Of a stretch of DNA of 64,000 nucleotides, positions 37,560 through 49,569 are shown piece after piece. Under the pieces are notes generated by a model that searched no databases, was not told the origin of the DNA, and saw only the letters and a list, made by a program, of their open reading frames with translations. Made by a program: the position numbers and the translations under genes. Location of the stretch: the NCBI GenBank assembly GCA_964023205.1, contig OZ026835.1, positions 9,754,414-9,818,413 on the forward strand. Direction: 5' to 3'. Origin of the DNA: Lutraria lutraria. Taxonomy: Eukaryota; Mollusca; Bivalvia; Venerida; Mactridae. Each line of letters starts with the position of its first letter. Position 1 is the stretch's first letter.

Positions 37560-39430
37560 TAGTTACATTGTAGAAATAATACTAGAAACTCATCGAAAGG
37601 TAAATTACCGTCATAGGAATATATTTGAAACTCACTGAAGTAAGCAATACCGTCTACCGATTTCTATGATCACGTGTAACTATAAAACTGATATATGTTT
37701 TCTGAAAAGTGATATTTCGTTTTGAATATCGAATATACATCAAAAACTCCCCTTGGACACCTGTAGTTTATTTATTTGATGATCAAATATGATTCATAAC
37801 CTTATGTGACCAATTATCTTCATTGATTGTCTAGTCCGCAGTTACTTCGTGATACCATCTTAATGTTTTATCAACCAGTAATATATATCCGTAGTTTGTC
37901 GTGATCTATGCGTAAAAACAAACATTATATAGCTGTACCGGTGAAATATGATTTTTCTTGACTGACGGTCATCATAATTCTCATTTTTTACTTACAGTAA
38001 AACCTGAATGAATATTGTGAACAACGTTTGTTCAAGAACCATGACATGTCAGTTTCTATAGTATAGGCCTTATAACGAATACCCACCCGTATAATTTATT
38101 TGAATGTGTTTAATTTAATAAAAAAATAACATGAAAGAAATAGAAAGTGTGCTATTACATTTTTGCAATTATTTTTTATTGTTAATCATTCTTACTAGGG
38201 TTTGAAATGGCAAACTTTAAACAAATGGCTCAAACGGAAGAAGTTGTGTGGGGGTGCGCGCGTGCGTGTGTGTGCATGTGTGCGTGTGTGTGTGTGTGCA
38301 TTTACATGTTTGAACAAAGTACTTATCCTTAGATTTATCTCAGTAAAACCTCTATTTCAACACTACATCTAGGATCAACGTTCTTTTTTCATTTTTATAA
38401 GATGAATACATATTATATTATCTTTTTTAAAGAATAAGTAACGTCACATATCTTCGAGACCAAAAGTCTACTCTGGCCATAAACCATCTTGTATGTCGTA
38501 AAATTTTGAAATTTAATTTGATAAGTAAAATAATTATTTAGTCTGACCCTAAGATACACCGGCAATTAAATAAGTGTCGTATAGACTATTTATATCACAG
38601 ACCTTTTTAATTGCTATCAACATATTTAGATTAAATAAACATAACTTCTTTAATATCATATATAAATAAAATTATTTCAGAATCATGATATGGTTTATAT
38701 CGGATTACTTACTATTACCCGCCTGTGATTTAAGGTAATGGACACTTTATAAATGAAATAAACGTTTATCAAAAAAAGTACTATTATAGTTTATTTTCAT
38801 TTCAACGTATTTTGCCTGTTATAAAAAGTTTTGTCATTCTGTTATTGTCATAACTACCGTATATGTCTTACACTGAGACGTACAAAAGGCGCGGTGATTG
38901 TTACATTATAAAAATAAGTTATTGTTCGAACATTTTTTATGCATTTCATGTATACTCAAAGAAACTAGGAACGCAACTTTTTATACTTGGCCTGTTCATG
39001 TACAAATATGCCTCAGATATTTTGCTTTTCTTGCATAAAATTGCACTACACCACCCTTGTCAGAGAACCTAAAAACGTTCTCAAAGCCACACGGATACCA
39101 GGGGCAGTACGTGTTTACTAGTATTTAGAAGCACCAATCACGTGACTACATGTACTTGTATAGAATGAACATGACGGGCGGTATTCGAGGTTCGCAACTT
39201 TTACAATGAAACTGTGCTTGACGTTCTCAAAAATGGGAATGGAGAGCTGGGATTTCGTATATTGAGAGAAAATAGATTGGAGTAAATGACGGTATCTTTA
39301 AAAAGGTTCACTGGATATGGATTCATCAGATGACGCGTTTTCTTTAAAATAAATAGCAGACATTTCTAGCGATTTCTTGCTGAAAATGCACGGTTTTCCT
39401 CACAATTTCGAGTATTTATTCCTTTTTCAA
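37560..39430. other. Non-coding stretch with a (GT)n microsatellite
   Basis: Imperfect GT/GC dinucleotide repeat at about 38245-38299. No gene supported. Confidence 0.45.
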
Positions 39431-39589
39431 TAGCGAATAAATGTACATGATTGGTTTTGTTAGGATCCTTCAAGATAACTATAAATTAAGCCGATACTTA
39501 TTTTCCGTTCGAAACTGTAAAATTCATCGGCAACTGTGTTCGCCTGAGCAACTGTGTAGCTCTTCGGGGTATACTGTGTGTGAACCCGC

Positions 39590-39916
39590 AAAGGCATCGC
39601 GACACCATCCCTCACCCCATTGTTATTCCAGACGTTCAACGTCATGGTTTGACGTTTCAGCATATTAGTGTACGCAATAAGTTGTAGCGACTATCTGCAA
39701 GCAAACAACGTTGATGCTCTGCCCTGGTCGGCGTTCAGTCCGGATTTTTCACCAATTGAGCACATGTGGCACCTGTGGGACGGACGAGTACGTGGACGTC
39801 ATACCGCGCCAATGAACCATGATGAATTGAGACAAGCTCTGCAGGAAGAATGGGAAAACATTCCCGGTCTCATTGAATCATTTTGTTGGTTCTTAATGCT
39901 GACGCCACATGTTTAA
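39590..39916 (+). pseudogene. Decayed Tc1/mariner-like transposase, C-terminal part
   Basis: Frame from 39598 reads RDTIPHPIVIPDVQRHGLTF, then shifts by one to a frame ending at TAA 39914-39916: DYLQANNVDALPWSAFSPDF, SPIEHMWHLWDGRVRGRH, NHDELRQALQEEWENIPG. This matches the Tc1-like LPWPS-SPDLxPIEHxWD motif with the catalytic Glu, plus the conserved C-terminal helix. The central catalytic Asp region (normally FQQDNARPH) is missing where the frames join, so it is inactive. It belongs to a different subfamily from the 32950-33275 fragment, judged by motif wording. Confidence 0.8.
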
Positions 39917-40877
39917 AGTCGTCTTGACGTCATGACTTGTAAGAATTCAACTTTTTCTTCTTAAAAGACATTACGAAATGACCAATGTTTCAAATTATGT
40001 AAACATTGCACCTATCTAATACTTGTATGACAAACTTTTCATTAATTCTGAAAACTCGAGTAGCGTTTTTAATTTCCGTTATTATAATATAACGAGTACT
40101 ACAGGATTCTAGCCGTGTCACAATTTTTCGTTCTCACGCAAAGATATACTGAGACCTTTAATTAGGTATAGGCGCGTTTATTTGGAAAACTATAATACGT
40201 TCTATAATATACATTTCACCATTGGTAAGTTTTATGAGAAATTGATACTGACAGATATGCAATCTATAATACATAATACTGACAGATATGACAGTCACAA
40301 AACTAGTGTTTAAAAATGACCAAATTCCTAAACATTTATCACTTAATCATTTCTATTTTTTTCACTTTTTATTTAAAAAAAAAGCCAATGAAGACAAACT
40401 TGTAGTAAAAAAGTATGTTGTTATAAGTACTGCCAAATTGTGATCAAAGACCACTAAAAATATATTACTTTTATGTTAAGTTTTTCCTCATTCAGAAAAT
40501 GATTTGGTATGATTTATTATATACTCGTATGTGAGCTCAAAGTATTTGATTGTTTTTAAAAGAATGGTCTTAATTCACTGAATGGTCTTTATTTGGAGGT
40601 AACTGCAAACACAGACTCGACTGAACCTCGAAAAGCTCCAGTGCTAGAAGCGGTCAAAGCTGGACCGCCTACATTCCGATATAACGGATTAATCAAGTTC
40701 ATGTACAAAAATACACGGTCTCAGTGAGCTAGGGTTTAGGAAAGAATCGGATACAATAATATATATATCCCCCAGACACGTCTTTCTTTTTTATTGTGTA
40801 TAGTGATATATGAATATAATGAACTTAAAATGAAGTTATTCATGATTAATATACGGATCCCCACGAATTTACTATTA

Positions 40878-41036
40878 CATTCAAATCTGTGTAAGCGGCC
40901 ATCTCCGAATAAAGGCCATTTTTCTAAACACCGTTACTGACTATTTAGAACAAAATGACTTCAGTATATGGATCATGTATCAATCAGTAAGGCCACATTT
41001 TGTCCTAATGATGATCTTTGTCCACAGGTTCGACTG
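40878..41036. mobile_element. MITE, CAGTCAAACCTGTG family
   Basis: Left end ATTCAAATCTGTGTAAGCGG and right end GTCCACAGGTTCGACTG. The interior includes GGCCATCTCCGAATAAAGGC and TTAGAACAAAATGAC, shared with the 47212 copy. A partial copy is also visible at 40560-40625. Confidence 0.6.
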
Positions 41037-43263
41037 TGCTGTGTTCTTCAGTAATCTTATGCATTGCTTATATTAACAATATTTGACTGTTATGTGAAAT
41101 AAAGCAATTGATAGTTTATCAAAATTAAATATCAGCCGAATCGTTGACACTCTTCCTCCAGAATAGAGAGTTCTTCTTTGGTGATAAAGACACAAACAAG
41201 TTGGAAATGCATTCAGGGGTTCAAGTGTGGTCCCTTTTGAAATACATCGTATTTTTGGTGCATTTTACGAACATTTTTAGAAGTCTCACTCGGTTTCGAT
41301 GTTTATGTTCAACAAATAACAAGGTCATCGGACCCTAGATTCGATAGCCAATGAACTTTACTGTATCAAAAAAGTTTAATTTATGATCTTGATGAAGTTT
41401 ATGATATACGGCACACGGTCGGAGTGGATATATGACACATAACCCGTACCCGGTGGTCAGTCCATTCATTCTACCTTAAAACACATTACAACGTATCCTC
41501 ATTATATTTCAGCAATAACTGAAGTCCGAATAATTCCCCTACTGTACCTATCAGTGTACTGTTACAGTGTCAATTTTATCCATGAGAATAATGAAGAAAC
41601 CTAGAAAAAATAAACATTCATGGCCATTAAGAAATAAACATTAATCTGAAATATATCTAATCATGTATTTTTAATAACATTATTGATTGATGGTCGGAGA
41701 AAATGAGAAACGAATGTGCTTAGCATTGAAGCTGTCCATAAAATTGATTATATTTATTTTTATCCATACCTAGGACAGAGACCAACAATCATTGTCATGT
41801 CTTTAACTGCAGTTTGCATTGTGTTTTATCATGATAGCTAAATGGATTTTAAGCTGATAAGATTTCAAAGATGAAGAGATTAAGGTTGCGGAGCCTTTGT
41901 TTATAATTATAGACAAGGTGGCAGATAACTTTCTTTCATTCTTTTCCCCGTGTAATTTAGGTACGGTACGGAACGTGGTGTATGGTATTTATACCCACTT
42001 TGTAATTGAATAGCACGGTATAAGAGGCGTTCTTCGTCTTGTTATGGTAAGACAACACGGGCTGAATACGGCTTTGTAACCAGAAGTAGACATGGTGCAG
42101 CTTTGGGTTACATCAATGATAAAATTGAGAAAAATACTTAACATTATGTTTTGCTTTCATAGAAAACGTATCATTGCATCCTTGCCAAATAGTAGCAAGA
42201 ATTATTCAAGAAAAAATAATGCTTTCATGAATTCCTTTCGGATGGCGTGCAGTAACGTTGGATAGGATACAAACCGCTCAAATTGGTAATCAGTAGTTCG
42301 AAGCCCACTTACTTGAAGAAAATCACCTCCTTATATGATTCCAGGGACGTATGAAACGGCGGATGGGCTAGGAAATAGAATCGGCTGTAATGGTAATCAA
42401 AAGGGGCTGTACTTTTCCTCTCCTCCCCTGGTTGTTAGCCAAAATCTAATACAAGCCCCTAATCTGAAATTGCTTTCTACAGACCTGGACCCTGAGACTT
42501 GTTTCAATGTGCACTAGACACGAGCGTGGTTGGACTTTGCGTAAAGATCAAACTCGGCTTTGATTTTGCTTTTTACTGTGTTTTGAGGCTTTTTATCTTT
42601 TAAGACATACATGTACTGCTCGTAGTAAAACTATGTTTGGAACTCACGACCCTTATATCACAAACAATAATGGTATGGATTAAGATCCCAGCGTATAGGG
42701 AGGAGGCCAAAGTTGGGCAAAAATCAAACACAAGTACTTGTATACCCATCAAACGTTTATGAATAGCTTAACCGGGGTCGATTAAGTCATTCGATAAAAA
42801 ATTATTAAAGTACCGCCTGAATCATGATATTGTTGAAATATTTTTCAATGCAGTCATGACATACTTGGGCCTGCTGTTTTTTTTTTATTTCGTTACGCGC
42901 CAACCTCGTTTTGCAAAACCAAGCTACCTCATTTTGAAAAACAAATCAATTTTCTTCACTTTAATTACTGAATCATCATATTAAGCATGTTGAAAAGAAC
43001 AACAATCAACTGACAAGTTTTAACTCAAAATCTAACACTAGAATGCATGAATTCTAATATCGTTATCGTCTTGATGAAAATATGGGCAACAGTTTTCTTT
43101 ACCAAGATGTTTTTTTTGACTGACGGAGTTCAAAACAGGTGCACGCGGAAACGTAACTAAATAATAAAACAGAATGGCCTAATCAATAATTCAATCACGC
43201 AAATAGGTTGTAAATTTATTATTCCATGTGCATCTCACTTGCTACTACATGTATAATTGGTTA

Positions 43264-43273
43264 GCGCATGCGC
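43264..43273. promoter_or_regulatory. NRF1-like palindrome
   Basis: AGCGCATGCGCA matches the NRF1 consensus at its core, in otherwise AT-rich DNA. Function unknown. Confidence 0.3.
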
Positions 43274-45443
43274 ATTAAGCAAATCAAATTCTGATAAAAG
43301 TTCTTTTTGGCAACCTTGCCGACCTGAAATTATCAATTTCACTCAGTTTAAAAAATGTCGTATACCGAATATTCCCCAATAAATGTCCCATTCCTAATTA
43401 GCCCCTCCCCATTTTCTTTTAGTAATATGAAAAGAAAAATATCATAATTGCTAAAATTACCCTCTAAATTGTATCAGACGCTTCCGAAACTTGTTAAAAC
43501 AATAATGACTCAGCAAATCGAGAAAATAATTGTGAGAAATTACATCATGAGAACGTCTATTAGGGAGCATTCGGTATATCTTTTTCACCTGTATAATAAA
43601 ACTTAATGTATCCTTCTGATGATGAAGTAGCTTATGCCGGTTTGTGTTTCGTTTCGCTAAAATAAATTTGCAGCTGGCTCCTGATTTGGATGAGCGGAGT
43701 GATATATCTAACCGTCGAAACTAGACCCTTCCGAGCAAACAAATAACACTAAATAATGAAAATAATAAAAACATATTACAGTAAAATCTCACTTGGCGAT
43801 CACGTCAATATAAAGATCACCTTACTATTGCGGCCCCTTATTTTAGAACCCGGATTTCAATATTTCCTCTATACATACATGTACACTTATTTCAACTTAA
43901 TAATTTATAAGGACCACTTCGATATCATGACCGGTTATTTTTGCCCTCAGATGATTTTTATACAAAGGTTTTGTCGAATTGTAATAACTTTATACTGAAT
44001 GAACGAAATCTATTCAGTACTCATTGTATTCTCAATAAGTTGATTCCAAAAACGTTACAATATTTTTTATGAGGGTAATCAAACAGATTTTAAGATTTTT
44101 TATTGTCACATTTCGAACAAAACACCTCTTTAAATCATTCTGTTTTTATGTTATTATTGTTGACTGACGGACAAATGCTATCCTATGTAGACCTTTGTCC
44201 CCTCTCGTCTCCTTTTTACTCCATCCACCCATCCCTATAACTCCCTTTTCAAATTTCTTAAATCTCAATCGAGGCAATCGATGAAGGTGCTATTCATACC
44301 ATACCCCACCCGCCTTTGTAAGCCATAAACTTTAAGTTAAGAAATCTATATCTTACTTTATATACATCGCCAACAATTTATCGTGTATGTTATAATATGC
44401 ATGTACACATTTGTATATAAGTTATTTTCTTTTTAACATCCACATGCTCTTGTATTATATTGCCATGTCGCCACACAAGTATTTTATTTCGTTAATAAAC
44501 CTCTGACTCGTTTGCCGGATTTATCTTTGTGCATATTTTACAAAAAAAAATGTAAAATAGATAACCTTTTTGTACATTATTTCTTCATCGTAATTACGTT
44601 GACTCTTTAAATTTTGAAGGAAATAACAGCATGTTTAAAATCACGCCACGTCGACAATTCCGTACGTATATCATTATAAAATTGAATAAAATACTCATTA
44701 TACAGTTTAATAACAGAATTTTGATTTTCAAAATGACAAGTTATGCGCACGTGGCGTTAGTTACGACTTTAGAAAAATGTCAATTTGGCTCCAAAATGTC
44801 TGCTTATACTAAAATTTAGACACTAAGGATCAGGCCGTAAAACAAATAGATTCAAACTCATAATTCTTTATATGGTAATAATAACCGAACGTTAGTTACT
44901 AACTGCGATTATTCATATGAGGTAAGTAAGTAGCTATTTTTGTATGAGTGTGAAATGGTTGCTTACTTTTTTTTCATCCCCAAACTTTTGTATTTACAAA
45001 ATTGCATTTAAGGAAAGTATAATTGTTAAAAAACTAGTACATGTAATGGATTTATATATTTTTTTTATAATCGACTTTAGGATTGGTTTACTTGTTAAGA
45101 CATTCATACCAAAGTTATCAAATATATTCATTTGCAAGTGCGTTCGTTTAATTAAAAAAGCATAGCAGGTATTTTTTTATTTTGTGGTTTTCGCGATGAA
45201 ATATTTGTTTATACGGAATGCATTTAAAAATCTATAAATATATCACGAAGGACCGCCTCCATAGCTATAATCATCGTGATGTTAGATAATTTGAATAAAT
45301 ACTTTCTTTTAAGGTATTAATCAGGCAGGTGTTTCGGCACGCGTCCACACACCGCGTCGATTGGTTGTTAACATATTTACATTGCAAAAAAGTATTTTGC
45401 AACCAGATCACAGTGAAAACAGTCCGTGTCGAGATGTTGAAAT

Positions 45444-45453
45444 GCGCATGCGC
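45444..45453. promoter_or_regulatory. NRF1-like palindrome in a CpG-rich patch
   Basis: TGCGCATGCGCG at 45443-45454, inside a larger imperfect palindrome with GAGATGT (45431 on) and ACATCTC (to 45465) on either side. CpG is denser from 45330 to 45560 than in the flanks. This could be a small promoter or a repeat. Confidence 0.35.
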
Positions 45454-46919
45454 GGTCGACATCTCAAGAGATCTACATACGTATCCGTTATCGCGCATAC
45501 GATCAGCACGCACCTGTCTGCTATGAATAACTTTACGACCAATTTATCAAGTCGGCACGCGACACGTCAACTAATATTACCTTAAGTAACTTAATGATTT
45601 ATTTCAGCCGTAACTGGCGTCGCATTTAAATCATATCCCAAAACATCAAATAAAATTGCTACCGCGATGGAATTTTGTGAATACTAGCATTTTATTAACT
45701 GAATGAAATAGATAGCCGCCTGTCAAGTGTTTCGGAAAGCATTGTCGACAACCGAGAAGTAAAATTTTGTTTTGAATTTCATTATCTAAATAAACAAGAT
45801 TTCCTCAACAACGATATCACATGTCCAATGCATATCAGTAAAACACAGTACATTGAAATTTATTTAGATAAAAAAATCGCTGAAAAAAAAAACCAAATCA
45901 AAAGTACAATACCCCAGTCAGAACACCTATGACACGAAAGAACAAACTGTCGTCATTTAAACTGCTTCCTACTGATTTAAACGTGTATATAGCTGATGCA
46001 TGTATTTTTCATGAGCACCCTGTTTCTTGTGGATTTTACAAATTTCTACAAATTCGCTACAAGATGTAGCGTCGGTATAGTAGGCCAGTAGTTCTCTTTT
46101 ATTTTATTTCGGCAATACGAAAATAAAGACAAGAAAGAAATTGGCAGAGACCGAAGAGGGATCGGCTGCAAAAAGGTAGGGTATGAATCGGGTTTGTAGA
46201 AACGGGGAATTTTAGTTCTACTCCTTAATAGAGTACAAACACAATACCGAGAAAGTTCACCTTAAGAAGTGCGTCTAATACTGAGGTGCAAAGAAAAGTA
46301 TTTTTTCTTATTACCCGACCTGGCCTAGTTTATCCCGGCGATCCTAGACGTTGTATTAGCCTGACCCGTGGAACGGTACATCTATTGTCTCACTTTTTTA
46401 ACTTTCCATTTTAACTGGCTTATTATTGTTAGTAAGCTAATCAAAACTTAGTTGGTAATGTTATTTCATCTCAATTCAGAGTGCAGCTACTGTACGATAC
46501 CACTTGTTGGGTGTAGCGAGCAAAGTGATTGACAGTTTGACCTGTGGTCAAAAGCCATCGAATGGAGTGAAAATTGTGGCCGCGGAGCCCAGTTGGTTTA
46601 TCATATCCTTTTCACTTGAATTTTTTTTCGGACCTGAATAGTCTGGGTCATTTTGCGTCTTTTCCAGTACTGACAGTGGAGTAAGATACCAAACGTGCAC
46701 CTGGTTAGAACCACCGACCTTATGTTAGCAAACTTAAGCTCATTAAGCTTAAAGTTTGTCAAGCTCCATGTGGGGCTCGAACCCATTGCAGTGAGTGGCT
46801 AGAGACCATAGTTATGCAATCTATAACACCAACAAGTGTGCTATAGAGTACACATTAACATAATATCGTCTTTATTCTCGAGTGCTCCTAAACACGGGTT
46901 TGGCCATTTTTTCATGAAT

Positions 46920-47165
46920 AACCAATGTGCTAAAAGTACTCATTTGTGAGTAAGAATCTGAACTTATATAGACTGCAACATGAAACGGGGAATTAGTTTA
47001 ACACTGCATGGCGGATTTAGAAAAACGCAGTACTTTGGTATCAATATAAATTCATACACGCCGAGCGAGTGAGCGTCGTTCAGTTTTTCCCATATATCAC
47101 ATTGGTTTATATTGTTTTAAAATACATCAGTTATCCAGTGTGAATATAGAAATATCATTATTATT
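46920..47165. repeat. Interspersed repeat, copy 1 of 2
   Basis: Shares phrases with 52465-52745 (AAAGTACTCAT, TAGTTTAACA, GCATGGCGGAT, TAGAAAAACG, GAGTGAGTGA-like) in the same order and strand, diverged. Confidence 0.6.
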
Positions 47166-47211
47166 CATCAGATTACAGTTGTGACATGTAATTGTGAATT
47201 ACAGTCAAACC

Positions 47212-47384
47212 TGTGTTAGCGACCACCTCCGGATAAAGGCCACCCTGTAAATAAAGACCATTCTTTTACAAACCGTCACTAATTATTCAGAACAAAATGA
47301 CCTCTGAATAAAGCCACCAGTCCTGTCAATAAAGGCCTTATTTTTTAAATGTTTACGGGTGGGCTTTGTTCACTGGCTTAACTG
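47212..47384. mobile_element. MITE, CAGTCAAACCTGTG family, with TA duplication
   Basis: Begins CAGTCAAACCTGTGTTAGCG after TA and ends GGCTTAACTG before TA. Internal GGATAAAGGCCACCCTGTAA and TCAATAAAGGCC match the family. Confidence 0.7.
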
Positions 47385-47956
47385 TATTCATATTTACCGA
47401 TTTACGGGTTTTAATAATTTAATGCATGAATACATAGAAAAGTTTGTTCAGTTTAGCCTTAAAAACCACGACACTTAAATGCATAACTGTGAAAAATTGA
47501 GATAAATAATGTGTTTTAACGAGACACGACAATTTTACAATGTGGCAGATGGAATGCGCACTTATAAGCGCTTAATTACCTTAAAATGCAAATACAGACG
47601 TACAGTAAAAAAGTGTATTTAGATAACATGTGCGCTGCAAAACTTTTCTAATTGATCGATTCAAATGACATTGAAATACAAGGTAAACATGTATGTATTT
47701 TATATTCTGTATTAGACACCACAGACGTTCGTAATGTTAAAATTGTCAACGCAATGAACAAAAAAATACAAACACCGCTTGGAATTGGTGATAACAAGTT
47801 CCTTATACCATACACACAAACACTTCGTTATGCCTTCTGTACGAAGATCTGTCCTATGATATTGAATGATGCAAAATAAGTATCTGCAGGAAGGAATCCA
47901 CAGGGGGGTGTGGGGGGCAGGTTGAATCACGCCCCTGTGAGCTTAGTTTGTAAATA

Positions 47957-48119
47957 CAGTGGAACACGGTTATAATCAATCTATAGGGACCCGATTTATG
48001 ACATGGTGTCCATAGTTCACTTTAACAATAACAATTAAATACGGACGTTCTGGGTAGGAAATAGATACTTCACTGTGTATGATTCGTTAGTACGAATTCA
48101 CCATAACCGTGTTTCACTG
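47957..48119. mobile_element. 163-bp MITE, CAGTGGAACACGGTTAT ends
   Basis: Left end CAGTGGAACACGGTTAT and right end ATAACCGTGTTTCACTG are inverted with one mismatch. TA precedes the left end; the right-hand TA is not exact. Confidence 0.75.
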
Positions 48120-48126
48120 TTAAGAT

Positions 48127-48311
48127 ACTGTCAAACCTGTGAACAGGTGCCACATAAAGGAGAGATATACATGTATGACATTTATATACAGTTAGACTTT
48201 ATCAAACTGTTTGTATGGTCTATTATTAAAAAATAGAAAACTAATAAAAAGGGACCACTGTTTATAATGATCACATGTGTTCACAGGTGGTCATTAACTA
48301 AGGTGTGACAA
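48127..48311. mobile_element. MITE, CAGTCAAACCTGTG family
   Basis: Begins TACTGTCAAACCTGTGAACA and ends GGTGGTCATTAACTAAGGTG TGACA. Sits directly beside the 47957 element. Confidence 0.5.
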
Positions 48312-49088
48312 GCCACACAATACTTTCACACAGGAGTGACTTTTCCTGTCTTTGTTGTCGAAAATACACCAACGTAACGATCAAGATTTCCTATGATTGT
48401 GATAACTTATTACGACATATAACATGTAATACCAAACTAATTCATAACGTTCTCAGATAGAAATCTTGATCTCAATACATAATGTTCAAATCACTAGTGA
48501 TTTTTAAGCAATGTCTTTACATTCAACTGTTTATTAGACTTTGAATAAAAATATCATAAGCATCGCTTATATAAATCTAACGCACTTATGCTACTTTTTT
48601 CGTAAAAGTGAATAAAGTTTACAAAGTTCACCATACACTAAGGTGGTAGGAGAGCGGAACGATCTATGATATACATGTTGATGAACTTGTGACAAAGACC
48701 CATTTGTACGCACCACATGATCGGCATGATGAAATCAACGATAAAAATCATAACCCAGCCAGCTTAAATGCCAAAACGCCAATGTGTATTTGTGCAAACC
48801 GAAACAAGTATAAATATGGTCGCATTGTGGCACCATGAAGATTTCACGTAGTCCTGTCACACAACCACACGATAACTACCTTATTAAGTCATACTATAGA
48901 ATTGCCACGTGACGGACGCCATGTCGACTTACTGTAGTCACATGACAGGTCATGTAGATACTCATTGTAGACCATGACAACTCTCATGTAGACTTACAGT
49001 AGTCTTGTCACTTGACATATGACACTCTAGTCTTGTCAGAGGTCGCGTATTTGTTACCATGTAGTCTCGTCACAAAGACACTTAATCT

Positions 49089-49563
49089 ATACCACATAGA
49101 GACTATCTCACACATTTACTTGCCTCATACCATATAGAGACTATCTCACACATTTACTTGCCTCATACCATATAGAGACTATTACCATATAGAGACTATC
49201 TCACACATTTACTTGCCTCATACCATATAGAGACTATCTCACACATTTACTTGACTCATACCATATAGAGACTATCTCACACATTTACTTGCCTCATACC
49301 ATACAGGGACTATCTCAAACATTTACTTGCCTCATACCATATAGAGACTATCTCACACATTTACTTGCCTCATACCATATAGAGACTATCTCACACATTT
49401 ACTTGCCTCATACCATATAGAGACTATCTCACACATTTACTTGCCTCATACCATATAGAGACTATCTCACACATTTACTTGCCTCATACCATATAGAGAC
49501 TATTACCATAAAGAGACTACAAAATGTATTACCATATAGAGACTATCTCACACATTTACTTGA
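49089..49563. repeat. 38-bp minisatellite, about 12 units
   Basis: The unit contains ATACCATATAGAGACTATCT and CACACATTTACTTGCCTC. Most units are identical. Two carry an internal repeat of ATTACCATATAGAGACT, one has CATACAGGGACT, and one has TTGACTC. The high identity suggests recent expansion. Confidence 0.95.
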
Positions 49564-49569
49564 CACTAT

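Larger units (their letters stand above)
41040..46900. other. Gene desert
   Basis: No frame has a recognisable protein, splice pattern or coding bias. A possible MITE end (ACAGTAAAATCTCACTTGG) is at 43778. A CpG-richer patch with a GCGCATGCGC palindrome is at 45330-45560. SINE-like tRNA remnants (GTGGGGCTCGAACCCATTG) are near 46770. Confidence 0.45.

Noticed and set aside
49089..49563. CRISPR-like array
   Set aside because: The units are directly adjacent without unique spacers and the DNA is eukaryotic, so it is a minisatellite.
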